From Candidatus Hydrogenedentota bacterium (lineage in GTDB: Bacteria; Hydrogenedentota; Hydrogenedentia; Hydrogenedentales; SLHB01): a stretch of DNA of 64,000 bases. The DNA is taken from NCBI GenBank assembly GCA_020848835.1, contig JADLHJ010000113.1:1-64000 (forward strand), read 5' to 3'. Shown here one piece after another: positions 1 through 8,574 of this stretch (its first letter is position 1; the number at the start of each line of letters is the position of its first letter). Both the position numbers and the translations under genes were made by a program. The notes beneath the pieces were generated by a model. It did no database searches, was not told the DNA's origin, and was given only the letters and a program-made list of their open reading frames with translations.

Positions 1-69
1 AGCTCAGTTGGTTAGAGCAGTGGAATCATAATCCACGTGTCCGCGGTTCGAGTCCGTGCACCGGCACCA
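1..69 (+). tRNA. tRNA with CAU anticodon (Met elongator or Ile2), 5' end cut by window edge
   Basis: The first base corresponds to tRNA position 9. D stem GCTC/GAGC, anticodon stem GTGGA/TCCAC, loop ATCATAA with anticodon CAT, variable loop GTGTC, T stem CGCGG/CCGTG with loop TTCGAGT, 3' acceptor strand CACCGGC, discriminator A and encoded CCA are all present. Only the 5' acceptor strand and position 8 are missing. The anticodon stem lacks the GGG/CCC run of initiators. The inferred pairs 4-69 and 5-68 are G-C, which differs from the C-G pairs of E. coli tRNA-Ile2, so Met elongator is slightly favoured. tilS, whose product modifies CAU-tRNA-Ile2, starts 31 bases downstream. Confidence 0.93.
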
Positions 70-100
70 TTTCTTTTTTCCATCCCCGGAGGCCCGCGCC

Positions 101-1489
101 GTGGGCGACGCCGCGCAGCAACTGCTCCATCGGGTCCGCGCGACCATCGCCAAATACCATATGCTCGCGCCGGGGGAGACCGTTCTGGCGGCGGTATCCG
201 GCGGGCCGGACTCCATTTGCCTGCTCCATGCGCTCGCAGAACTCGGGTATCACCTTCACATCGCCCATTTCGACCACCAGACGCGTGGGCACAAGAGCGC
301 GGAAGATGCCGAGTTTGTCCGGGATGTTGCCGTGCGCTTCGGGTCCCCGTTTCATCTGGAGAGCCGTCCGATTGAGGAAGAGGCGGCTGAGGTGGGGGAA
401 TCCTTCGAGGCCTACGCGCGGGGCGCGCGCTATTCATTTTTCCGGCGCGTGGCGGATTCGACGGGGTGCACGGCCATCGCTACGGGACATCACGCCGACG
501 ATCGCGCGGAGACGGTGCTGATGCGTCTGCTGCGCGGCACATGGCCGGGCGGGCTCGGCGCGATTCCGCCTGTGCGCAACAACGGCGATGGACGGCGCGT
601 GGTGCGGCCCTTGATCGAATGTACGCGCGAAGAAATCATGGCGTTCCTTGCCGATGGCAGTATTGGTTACTGTGAAGACGAGACCAACGCATCGATGCAA
701 CATACGCGAAACCGGGTGCGGCACGAACTGATGCCGGAGCTCGTTGAAAAATACAATCCACGTCTGCGCGACGCGCTCTGCCGACTTGCGGAAATGCAGT
801 ACGACGCGAACGACGTGATTCGCCAGAGGACGGGGGAACTGATTCTCGCGTGTTATCACGACGCTGCGATCGATCTCGTCGAGTTTGCGCGTGGGCCTAT
901 CGCGTGTCAGCGCGAGCTGCTGGCGGATTGCGCGGAACGCAACGGCATCGATATCGAATTCGATCGCATCGAACGCGCGCGCCTGTTTGTTCTGCAGGGA
1001 CCGCAGCACAAGTATTTCGATTTTGGCAACGGCGTGATGCTGCGCAACGAACGCGGCACAACATATATTCTCGATGCCGCGCGGCAAGCGGATGATGGCG
1101 CAACCGAATTGCAGTTGCCGGGGGCGACGCCCGCGATGGGGCTGGTGTTTCATTGCCGCATTCTGGAGCAAGCACCGGCAATGCCGATTCGCGGACTCTG
1201 CAACGCGTCGCGACAGATTTTCGATGCGGATCGGGTGAACGGCGCGGTTAGCGTGCGCGCGCGGCGCGATGGCGATCGCTTCACGCCGCTGGGCATGGAG
1301 CAGCCGAAGAAAATTCAGGACTATATGGTGGATCGCAAAGTGGACCAGCCGCTGCGCGACGCGGTGCCTCTGGTCTGTGTGGACGATCGGATCGCGTGGG
1401 TGGTTGGGCATACGATTGATGCGAGCGTTGCAGTGACGGACGATACAAAACGCTACTTGCTAATCGAGGTCGAAGATGCGCTTGAGTGA
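101..1489 (+). CDS. tilS: tRNA(Ile)-lysidine synthase TilS
   Basis: Converts C34 of CAU-anticodon tRNA-Ile2 to lysidine using ATP and lysine, so that AUA is read as isoleucine. The 462-residue protein has an N-terminal PP-loop ATP pyrophosphatase domain with SGGPDS near residue 34, a GHHADDRAET segment typical of the N-type ATPase core, and a C-terminal TilS domain containing the run RRDGDRFTPLG. I chose the GTG at 101 because GGAGG at 88-92 sits 8 bases upstream; an earlier in-frame GTG at 56 lies inside the tRNA. The 3' end overlaps hpt by 14 bases, so tilS and hpt are probably translationally coupled, an arrangement common in bacteria. Confidence 0.93.
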   Translation: MGDAAQQLLHRVRATIAKYHMLAPGETVLAAVSGGPDSICLLHALAELGYHLHIAHFDHQTRGHKSAEDAEFVRDVAVRFGSPFHLESRPIEEEAAEVGESFEAYARGARYSFFRRVADSTGCTAIATGHHADDRAETVLMRLLRGTWPGGLGAIPPVRNNGDGRRVVRPLIECTREEIMAFLADGSIGYCEDETNASMQHTRNRVRHELMPELVEKYNPRLRDALCRLAEMQYDANDVIRQRTGELILACYHDAAIDLVEFARGPIACQRELLADCAERNGIDIEFDRIERARLFVLQGPQHKYFDFGNGVMLRNERGTTYILDAARQADDGATELQLPGATPAMGLVFHCRILEQAPAMPIRGLCNASRQIFDADRVNGAVSVRARRDGDRFTPLGMEQPKKIQDYMVDRKVDQPLRDAVPLVCVDDRIAWVVGHTIDASVAVTDDTKRYLLIEVEDALE

Positions 1490-2003
1490 ACACCCGTTGA
1501 TTGGCGCCGAGACGATACAGGCGCGCGTGCGCGAGTTGGGTGCGCAAATTACCACCGACTACGCGGGCCGCGAACTGATGGTGATTGTCGTACTCAAAGG
1601 CGGATTGCTGTTCGCCGCCGATTTGTTGCGGGCCATTCGCGTGCCGCTGTCGCTCGAATACATCCGCGCCAAAAGTTATGACGGGGACCATTCGCAGGGA
1701 CATGTGGAGTTGCGTGTGCTGCCTGAACAGCCGCTGCGCGGCAAGCATGTGCTGTTCGTGGAGGATATTTTAGATACGGGCCGCACCACCGCCGCGATCA
1801 TGGACACAGCGAAAGATTCGGGCGCGGCTTCAATCCAGCTTTGCGTGCTGCTGGACAAACCTTCCCACCGCACGACGCCGGTACACGCGGATTATGTCGG
1901 CTTCACGATCGATGACCACTTTGTTGTCGGTTATGGTCTCGACTTCGACGAGCACCACCGGGAATTGCCTGCGATCCATGTGATGGAGAATTCTTTCAAG
2001 TAG
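1476..2003 (+). CDS. hpt: hypoxanthine phosphoribosyltransferase
   Basis: Purine salvage enzyme that joins hypoxanthine or guanine to PRPP. The 175-residue length is normal for the family. The PRPP-binding motif is clear as VLFVEDILDTGRT, and the C-terminal half keeps the HADYVGF and VGYGLDF segments of type I phosphoribosyltransferases. The start lies inside the end of tilS. The gene that often follows in other bacteria, ftsH, is absent here; a palindromic repeat follows instead. Confidence 0.93.
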   Translation: MRLSEHPLIGAETIQARVRELGAQITTDYAGRELMVIVVLKGGLLFAADLLRAIRVPLSLEYIRAKSYDGDHSQGHVELRVLPEQPLRGKHVLFVEDILDTGRTTAAIMDTAKDSGAASIQLCVLLDKPSHRTTPVHADYVGFTIDDHFVVGYGLDFDEHHRELPAIHVMENSFK

Positions 2004-2052
2004 AGCATCGCAAGATTGAGAAGACTTACAACAGAGAAACGCGCGCAAACTC

Positions 2053-2154
2053 ACATCCCCCTAAATCCCCCTTGAAAGGGGGACTTAGGGATGGCCATTG
2101 GACGCCGCAGCTGTTATGTTAAGTCCCCCTTTGAAGGGGGATTTAGGGGGATGT
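2053..2154. repeat. near-perfect 35-base inverted repeat (MITE or REP-like)
   Basis: Arms at 2053-2087 and 2120-2154 are complementary over 35 bases with one mismatch and enclose a 32-base spacer. Each arm itself contains CCCCCTT/AAGGGGG, so each can also fold alone. The element lies between hpt and the secreted methyltransferase gene and encodes nothing convincing. Similar CCCCCTAAATCCCCC repeats are dispersed in several bacterial groups (recalled, not searched). Confidence 0.9.
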
Positions 2155-2201
2155 ATAGTCATGCGGCAAGGCGCGGCCCCAATTTTCGGAGTGGATTTGC
2201 C

Positions 2202-2891
2202 ATGACCCGCCGAATCTATCGTTTGCACGTCGCATGCGTGATTCTTGCGCTTTTATTCTGTCTTCCAACCTTCGGCGACGAACCTGCGCCACGCGCGCCC
2301 GCGCCAGTAATGACGTTTCACGGCGCGGAATGGCTGGAGCGGCCTGAGCGCGAACAGGAAGAGATGCCGGCGGAAGTCATCAAGACGATGGGCCTCAAGC
2401 CGGGAGACGTCGTCGCGGACATCGGTTGCGGCACGGGGTACTTCACGCGGCGCATGGCGAAAGCTGTCGCGCCGGATGGGAAAGTCTATGCGAACGACAT
2501 CCAGCCTGAGTTCATCGAGATGTTGAAGGTGAACTGCGCAAAGGAAGGGATCACAAACTTTGAACCAATTCTTGGCGCGGAGGATGATCCGAAGCTGCCA
2601 AAAGGTGGCATCGATTGGATCCTATTGACCGACGTGTACCACGAATTTCAGCAGCCGAAGCCGATGCTCGCGCGCATGCTCGAAAGTCTGAAACCGGACG
2701 GCAAAGTTGCGCTAATCGAATATCGCCTTCTCGGCGACACCGCGGCGCACATTAAGAAAGAGCACCGTATGTCGGTGAAGCAGGTACTCGCAGAATGGAA
2801 TGAAGCGGGCTTCGAATTGGTTGACTTGCAGGAGTTTCTGCCGTCGCAGCATTTCTTTATTTTCAAACGGGATCCGGACCGCACTAAATAG
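2202..2891 (+). CDS. exported class I SAM-dependent methyltransferase
   Basis: The 229-residue protein starts with basic residues and a hydrophobic signal segment ending near TFGDE. A Rossmann-type methyltransferase domain follows, with motif I DIGCGTGYFTRR and a downstream acidic strand ending in YANDI. This matches the small periplasmic methyltransferases often annotated in Gram-negative genomes; the substrate is unknown. I chose ATG 2202 because the longer reading frame from 2091 runs through the palindromic repeat and lacks a signal peptide at its start. The M16 peptidase gene follows after 25 bases, so the two may share a transcript. Confidence 0.85.
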   Translation: MTRRIYRLHVACVILALLFCLPTFGDEPAPRAPAPVMTFHGAEWLERPEREQEEMPAEVIKTMGLKPGDVVADIGCGTGYFTRRMAKAVAPDGKVYANDIQPEFIEMLKVNCAKEGITNFEPILGAEDDPKLPKGGIDWILLTDVYHEFQQPKPMLARMLESLKPDGKVALIEYRLLGDTAAHIKKEHRMSVKQVLAEWNEAGFELVDLQEFLPSQHFFIFKRDPDRTK

Positions 2892-2916
2892 CGCATTTAT
2901 AGAGGGCTAACTGGTT

Positions 2917-5811
2917 ATGAAACGTATTACTTTACTTCTTGCACTATGTCTTCTTTGCACGCCCGCCTTTGCGGGCTTCAAGGTTGTGCATGAACCCGCC
3001 AACAACGACCCGATGGCGGTGACGATCTACGAGTTGGATAACGGCCTGACGGTGTATCTCACCGAGAACCACCAGCAGCCGCGGTTCTATTCGGAGATCG
3101 TCGTGCGCGCGGGCAGCAAGAACGATCCGGCGGATGCGACGGGGCTCGCACACTACCTCGAGCACTTGCTGTTCAAAGGCACGACGAAGATGGGCACGCT
3201 CGATTACGAGAAAGAGAAAGTGCACATCGACGCGATCACCGCATTGTACGAGGAACACTTCAAAGAAGAAGACCCGGCGAAGCGCGCGGAGATCTACGCG
3301 AAGATCAACGAGGAGTCGAAGAAGGCCGCTGAGTACGCCGTGCCGAACGAATTCGACAAACTATACAAGGCAATGGGCGCGACGGATCTGAACGCGCACA
3401 CGTCCACTGAAGAGACGGTATACAAAGTTGAGTTGCCGTCGAACCGCTTGCAGCAATGGGCGATCATCGAGACGGAGCGATTCACCGCGCCTATCTATCG
3501 TCTGTTTCAGCCCGAACTTGAAATTGTCTACGAAGAAAAGAACCGCTCCATGGACAATAAAGATCGGCTGATTCACGAGGCGGTCGCGGAAAAGCTGTAT
3601 AAAGTTCACCCATATGGACAGCAAACGACCCTTGGTACAGTGGACCACTTGAAGAAGCCCTCGCTCGTGCATATCTCAAATTTCTACGAAAAGTACTACG
3701 TGCCGAACAATATGGCGATCTGTATTTCCGGCGACATCAAGAAAGACGAAGCGATCAAAATCATCGATGCGAATTTCTCGGCGTGGAAGCCGAAGAAACT
3801 GGCAAAGACGGAAGAATGGAAAGAGAAGCCGCTCGAGGGCATCGAGCGCGTGACGGTGAAGTATCCGGGCGAAGAGTATGTGCTGCTAGCATTCCGCACC
3901 GCGCCACAAGACGATAGCGATGCGGACGCGTTGCGCCTGCTGGATATGTCGCTGTCGAACGCCGCGGCGGGCCTGATCGACCTCAATCTCGTGCAGACGC
4001 AGAAGGTGCGCGGCGCGGGCGCGTTTCCCTATCTGCAAAACGACTACGGCGCGCAACTGCTCTTCGGCATTCCCAAGGACGGACAGACGCTTGAGGAAGT
4101 CGAAAAGCTCCTGCTCGAACAGCTTGAGATCGTGAAGGAAGGAAAGCTCGAGGATTGGGTGATCCCCGCGATCATCACCGACTTCAAGAAGCAGCGCAAG
4201 GCTGGTTTGGAATCGGACGAAGCGCGCGTGACCGTCATGCGCGATTCGTATATCGCCTACGAAGATTGGAAACGCACCGTCGAGCAGTTGGACCGTATGG
4301 AGAAGCTGACGAAGGAAGACATCCAGCGCGTGGCGAAGAAATACTTCGGCGGCGATTTTGTGGCGGGACATCGCTTGGACGGGCAATACGATGTGCCGAA
4401 GATCGAGAAGCCAAAGATCGATCTCGTAAAGATCGATCCGGGCCGTCAATCGGACTTCGCGAAGACTATCCTCGCGATGCCGGTCGCGCCGCTGGAGCCT
4501 GTGTTCCTCGACCCGGCGAAGGATTACGCGATCACGGAAGATCCGAATGGTGTGCGGTTCTATTACACGCACAACCCACTGAACGATTTGTTTGCACTGT
4601 CGTTCTCGATTGATGTAGGGACCGATCATGACAACCGTCTCGCAGCCGCGGCGGAACTGCTCGATCTCGCCGGCGCCGGCACGCTTTCGGCGGAAGATTT
4701 GAAAAAGGAATGGTACAAGCTTGGCACCAACTTCACCTTCGGCGCGGGCGATTCGGAGTCTAGCTTCTCAATAGACGGCCTCGACGAGAATTTTGAGAAG
4801 TCGCTGCAACTGTTGATGGAAGTCATCAACAATCCCACGACGGATCAACAAACCGTCGAGCAGTTGAAGCAGATCATCATCGAACGCCGCGAAGATGCGA
4901 AGAAGGATCCGCAGACCATCTCCGCGGCGCTGGGGCAGTTCCATCGCTATGGCGCCGATTCGTCGTTCCTCCGCCTGCTGCCCAGCGACAAAGTGCGCGC
5001 GCTCACGGCGGACGAGTTATTTGGCGCGACGAAGGGTTTGCTTGGGTACAAACACGCGATCTCCTATGTCGGCTCGCTCCCGAAAGAGCGCGTGATCGAG
5101 TTGATCAAAAAGTACAGCGCGGCGAAGGAGGCGCTGAAAGATGCGCCGCCGTATCGCATCAAGAAGATGGCCGAGCCCGCGAAGTCGGAGATTTATTTCT
5201 TCAACAAAGAGACGGCGCAATCGCAGGTGCAGATTGATTTTCCGGGCATGGTCTACGACGAAGCGCGCGTGCCTGCCGCGAACATGTTCAACAATTATTT
5301 TGGTGGCGGCATGGCGGGCCTGGTGTTCCAGGAACTGCGCGAGGCGCGTGCGCTGGCGTATGCGGTGGGCGCGCGTTACGTGACCGGTGCGCGCACCGGC
5401 GATCAGAACTATATGGTCGGCATGATGGGCACGCAGGTGGACAAAACGCCGGAGGCCATTGAGGGTTTTGTGCAACTGTTCGATACGATGCCGGTGTCCG
5501 AAGATCGGTTCGCGATATCGAAGCAGTCGTTGTTAAATAGCTTTACATCTTCGCGCCTCGGCTTCCGCGAAATCCTCGGCACTGTGCGTTCGTGGGAGCG
5601 GTTGGGTTTGCAGCCGGACCCGCGGAAGTCGCGTTACGAACAGGCGTTGAACGCCGACTCGAATCTGATGGTGGATTTCTACAAATCGAACATCGCGGGT
5701 AAACCGAAACTGATTTCGATCACGGGCGATAAGAACAAGATCGACATGGAGAAATTGGCGAAGTTTGGCACGATTCGCGAAGTGACGCAGGACGAGATTT
5801 TCGTGAAGTAA
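2917..5811 (+). CDS. secreted M16 family zinc metallopeptidase, two-domain (pitrilysin type)
   Basis: The 964-residue protein has a signal peptide (hydrophobic residues 5-18, cleavage near AFAG). The inverted zinc motif HxxEH is at residues 79-83 (HYLEH), with the downstream glutamate in the ELEIVYEEKNRSMDN segment. The second half repeats the M16 fold without an intact HxxEH, as in pitrilysin-like enzymes where one half is catalytic and the other is structural. It probably degrades peptides in the periplasm. It ends just before a strong bidirectional terminator. Confidence 0.92.
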   Translation: MKRITLLLALCLLCTPAFAGFKVVHEPANNDPMAVTIYELDNGLTVYLTENHQQPRFYSEIVVRAGSKNDPADATGLAHYLEHLLFKGTTKMGTLDYEKEKVHIDAITALYEEHFKEEDPAKRAEIYAKINEESKKAAEYAVPNEFDKLYKAMGATDLNAHTSTEETVYKVELPSNRLQQWAIIETERFTAPIYRLFQPELEIVYEEKNRSMDNKDRLIHEAVAEKLYKVHPYGQQTTLGTVDHLKKPSLVHISNFYEKYYVPNNMAICISGDIKKDEAIKIIDANFSAWKPKKLAKTEEWKEKPLEGIERVTVKYPGEEYVLLAFRTAPQDDSDADALRLLDMSLSNAAAGLIDLNLVQTQKVRGAGAFPYLQNDYGAQLLFGIPKDGQTLEEVEKLLLEQLEIVKEGKLEDWVIPAIITDFKKQRKAGLESDEARVTVMRDSYIAYEDWKRTVEQLDRMEKLTKEDIQRVAKKYFGGDFVAGHRLDGQYDVPKIEKPKIDLVKIDPGRQSDFAKTILAMPVAPLEPVFLDPAKDYAITEDPNGVRFYYTHNPLNDLFALSFSIDVGTDHDNRLAAAAELLDLAGAGTLSAEDLKKEWYKLGTNFTFGAGDSESSFSIDGLDENFEKSLQLLMEVINNPTTDQQTVEQLKQIIIERREDAKKDPQTISAALGQFHRYGADSSFLRLLPSDKVRALTADELFGATKGLLGYKHAISYVGSLPKERVIELIKKYSAAKEALKDAPPYRIKKMAEPAKSEIYFFNKETAQSQVQIDFPGMVYDEARVPAANMFNNYFGGGMAGLVFQELREARALAYAVGARYVTGARTGDQNYMVGMMGTQVDKTPEAIEGFVQLFDTMPVSEDRFAISKQSLLNSFTSSRLGFREILGTVRSWERLGLQPDPRKSRYEQALNADSNLMVDFYKSNIAGKPKLISITGDKNKIDMEKLAKFGTIREVTQDEIFVK

Positions 5812-5830
5812 CAATCAATCTGTTCATCGC

Positions 5831-5865
5831 AAAAAGCGCGTTACCAAACTGGTAACGCGCTTTTT
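5831..5865. terminator. bidirectional rho-independent terminator
   Basis: A perfect 15-base stem, AAAAAGCGCGTTACC with its complement, encloses a 5-base loop and leaves T runs in both directions. It separates the plus-strand M16 gene from the minus-strand CPBP gene. Confidence 0.95.
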
Positions 5866-5867
5866 GT

Positions 5868-6554
5868 TTATGCCCAGAGCAGATTGTTCAGTACGTGCAG
5901 CGCGATACAGGCCCACAGCGATTGGCTGCGTTCGAAGACGGCGGCGAGCACGACGCCGATGATTGTGATCGATATTGTTAGCATAACTAGGCCAGGGTGT
6001 AGACCTTGCATGTAAAGCCACCCAGGCCAGTGCGCCGCGGCGAAGAGCGCGCCGCTGACGATTGCCGCGCCGAGCCACTCCGAGTGTCCGCGCAAGGCTT
6101 GATACACGTAGCCGCGGAATAGGATCTCTTCGAAGATCGGCGCCCAAATCATAGTTACGGCGATGGTGGCCCAATCGGCTAACGTGTGATCTTCTGAGAA
6201 CGTAAGTGTTCTCTTCTCAACGATCGTTCCGAATAACGTGGTAACGACGAGCCACGCTACGCACAACGCAACCGTGTCGCGCAACGCGCGCCCGCGCGGA
6301 ACGACATCAAGTTTAAGTGCGTGGATTAGAGGGACGCCATGGACAAATCCCAACATCGCAAAGACAGGAAGTCCCCATAGCGCGATTCTCGCCGACTGAC
6401 CGACCAGTTGCTTCATCCAAAACGAATCGATGCCCGCCTCGATTGGCATGAGCACAACAACCCGCACGCTCCACGCGGTATAGAACGCGATCAAGAAAAG
6501 AGCGAGTATGGGCAAAGAGACGTAGGGAAATGACTTCGGCGCCGGCGATTCCAT
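5868..6554 (-). CDS. CPBP family intramembrane metalloprotease
   Basis: The 228-residue membrane protein has several hydrophobic helices. It carries the three CPBP (CAAX protease and bacteriocin-processing) motifs in order: EEILFRG, FAAAHW and HVLNN. These supply the glutamates, histidines and asparagine thought to bind metal in the membrane. The substrate cannot be deduced. Its start codon overlaps the stop of the upstream HD gene in a TGATG arrangement, suggesting coupled translation. Confidence 0.9.
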   Translation of the reverse strand: MESPAPKSFPYVSLPILALFLIAFYTAWSVRVVVLMPIEAGIDSFWMKQLVGQSARIALWGLPVFAMLGFVHGVPLIHALKLDVVPRGRALRDTVALCVAWLVVTTLFGTIVEKRTLTFSEDHTLADWATIAVTMIWAPIFEEILFRGYVYQALRGHSEWLGAAIVSGALFAAAHWPGWLYMQGLHPGLVMLTISITIIGVVLAAVFERSQSLWACIALHVLNNLLWA

Positions 6555-7123
6555 CAGCGCGGGCGCGGATTGCCGGCGTGTGCGCAGATGGCGTCGAAAA
6601 GATCCGAGACGGGTTTGCAGCCGAAATCGTTGAAGTTTTTGGGATTGCCCCAGAATTCCTTTAAGCGCCCGCGGCCTTCTCGTTCATACATCACGATCTT
6701 GATCATCATCTGCGCTTTGTCGAGTCCACGCACGAGTTTCGCTTCGGGTGTCTGCGGATCGTCGAGGTCGCGGTTGTAGTCCGCGTACTTGGATGAAAAG
6801 CCGTTCATCAGCTTTTCCATGATTTCCTGCTCCGCGCAATTCTTCGCTTCGCGCAGGTAGGCATCGCAGGCGGGCATGGGAATGTCCATGAGCAACGCTT
6901 CGGGCAGATCATGGATGAGCGCCATCGTTAACGCGCGCTCGCGATCGAACTGGCCGGGATATTGATCGACGAAGAGCAACGTGAGCACGGCGACGAAATG
7001 GCTGTGCGCGGCCACAGTTTCCGGTTCGGTCACGCCGCGCAACACGAACCCTGCGCGCGCGATGCGGTCGAGCGGGTGTATTTCTTCAAATAGCTGCAAG
7101 ACGCGTTGTTCGAAGGTGTTCAT
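6554..7123 (-). CDS. HD domain phosphohydrolase, YfbR-like
   Basis: The 189-residue protein carries the metal-binding histidine in AAHSHFVAV and the HD pair in LIHDLPEALL, followed by a conserved aspartate in VRGLDKAQMMI. This order matches HD-type 5'-deoxynucleotidases such as YfbR, so a nucleotide phosphohydrolase role is likely but the substrate is inferred. The ATG at 7123 is chosen; a frame extending back to 7246 adds residues unrelated to the fold. It is the first gene of a two-gene unit with the CPBP protease. Confidence 0.82.
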   Translation of the reverse strand: MNTFEQRVLQLFEEIHPLDRIARAGFVLRGVTEPETVAAHSHFVAVLTLLFVDQYPGQFDRERALTMALIHDLPEALLMDIPMPACDAYLREAKNCAEQEIMEKLMNGFSSKYADYNRDLDDPQTPEAKLVRGLDKAQMMIKIVMYEREGRGRLKEFWGNPKNFNDFGCKPVSDLFDAICAHAGNPRPR

Positions 7124-7324
7124 GGCCGCGCAGTATGCCAAATCACGCGCGGACGCCGCGAAAACTCTACCGGCACGGGTAAAATAAGCCCCGTTTGACT
7201 GCCCTATTTCGCGTTCGTATACTGCGAAGGCCTTTTTGCATTGCATTTGCGCCGTGCGCTTCGTGGCCTGTATGCATAGGGCCAGGTAGCGATCGGCGCA
7301 TATCGTTTATGCGGCGGAGTTCGC

Positions 7325-7930
7325 ATGTTTGAAGGTAACGTACTAGTCCTGAACAAGTCCTGGGCCGCGGTGCACATCGCGTCAGCGCGGCGCGCCATGA
7401 CCCTGCTCTACGTGGGCGCGGCGCGGGCGGTGCATCCCAACCACTACTCCTTGCATGATTTCGAGGACTGGGTCGAACTGTCGCAAAACGGTTTGGGCGG
7501 GCGCTATATCCACACGCCGAACCTGCGCATTCGCGTGCCAGAAGTGATCCTGCTCACGCTGTTCAATGGCTTCATTCATCATGAGGTGCGCTTCTCGCGC
7601 CAAAGCATTTTCGAGCGCGACAAGATGACCTGCCAATACTGCGGGAAACATTTCTCGCGTTCGCAGCTCACGATCGATCACGTGATGCCGCAGTCGCGCG
7701 GCGGTGGCGACACCTGGGAAAACTTGGTGCTCGCGTGCCTACACTGCAACGTGCGCAAGGGCAACCGCACGCCCGACGAGGCGAATATGCCGCTGCTGAT
7801 CCGGCCGTACAAGCCCGCGTGGATGCCGCATTTCGGCGCGCGCGTGCCCGTGGATCAGTTGCAGGTATGGAAGAAATTCGTGGACACGAGTCATTGGACC
7901 GTGCCCGCGCGGGAGCAGGCCGCTTCCTGA
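7325..7930 (+). CDS. HNH endonuclease
   Basis: The 201-residue protein has an N-terminal region that begins VLNKSWAAVH and a C-terminal HNH/zinc domain. Two CxxC pairs (CQYC and CLHC) flank the motif IDHVMPQSRGG followed by WENLVLACLHCN. This is the common stand-alone bacterial HNH protein whose cellular role is poorly defined. GGAG lies just upstream of the ATG. No methyltransferase or other restriction-system gene is adjacent. Confidence 0.9.
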   Translation: MFEGNVLVLNKSWAAVHIASARRAMTLLYVGAARAVHPNHYSLHDFEDWVELSQNGLGGRYIHTPNLRIRVPEVILLTLFNGFIHHEVRFSRQSIFERDKMTCQYCGKHFSRSQLTIDHVMPQSRGGGDTWENLVLACLHCNVRKGNRTPDEANMPLLIRPYKPAWMPHFGARVPVDQLQVWKKFVDTSHWTVPAREQAAS

Positions 7931-7936
7931 GTTCGG

Positions 7937-8506
7937 CTACGTCGCTGTCGACGCCAATTGCTTCAAGAGCTCTTCCGCGTGTTTGGCGTCGCGCACATCC
8001 TTGAAACCCAAATCCTCGCGCCGGCGATCACCGTCCATATCGGTCCAATCTTCGTGGGCTATCACCACGTCGCCGAGACCGTTGCGGCCCTCGCGTCGAA
8101 AGACGTTCTTAAGTTTGTCCGGTGTGTACGATCGGACCGTCATGCCCCATAAATAATCAAAGGTGACCGCGCGCCGTTCGGTGATGACGTACGCGCTGTT
8201 CCGGGCCATGTAGTGCGACAGCAAGGGGGCCAACAACATGAACACGCCTATCAGCAAGAACGGCGCGCTGAGCAGCAACGCCACATTCGAGATTCCGGTG
8301 CGTTCGGGTCCATCGATGCCGGAGACTTCGTAGAGAAAAAAAAGGCAGAAGGCGATCCACGGAATGCCAAACAACATGGTGGCGGTCGCCTTCGGCGTGA
8401 AGAACCGCGCCACCGGCATCTCCATCCAAACGATCCGTTCGTCCGGCGCGAGTTCGCGTTCTACCGCCGCGCGCAACCGGCCGGGAAGATGTGTAGTGAT
8501 CGCCAT
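7937..8506 (-). CDS. PH-like domain membrane protein
   Basis: The 189-residue protein begins with an amphipathic region containing LAPDERIVWMEMP, followed by two hydrophobic segments (about residues 41-60 and 75-96). The cytosolic C-terminal part starts SAYVITERRAVTF and has a bacterial PH-domain-like beta pattern. The layout resembles bPH2-type membrane proteins. The function is unknown. It lies 68 bases downstream of the glycosyltransferase genes on the same strand and may be the last gene of that cluster. Confidence 0.7.
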   Translation of the reverse strand: MAITTHLPGRLRAAVERELAPDERIVWMEMPVARFFTPKATATMLFGIPWIAFCLFFLYEVSGIDGPERTGISNVALLLSAPFLLIGVFMLLAPLLSHYMARNSAYVITERRAVTFDYLWGMTVRSYTPDKLKNVFRREGRNGLGDVVIAHEDWTDMDGDRRREDLGFKDVRDAKHAEELLKQLASTAT

Positions 8507-8574
8507 ATCGTTGTTTCCGCGTTGCCCGTGCTCGTTGCGAGGCTACCGCGCTACGGGGACGTACTTCAAGTATA

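Noticed and set aside
434-1411. 325-residue minus-strand frame opposite tilS
   Set aside because: It is antisense to a complete tilS with intact motifs and has no recognisable domain.
2091-2201. Longer start for the methyltransferase
   Set aside because: The added 37 residues are encoded by the palindromic repeat and would bury the signal peptide.
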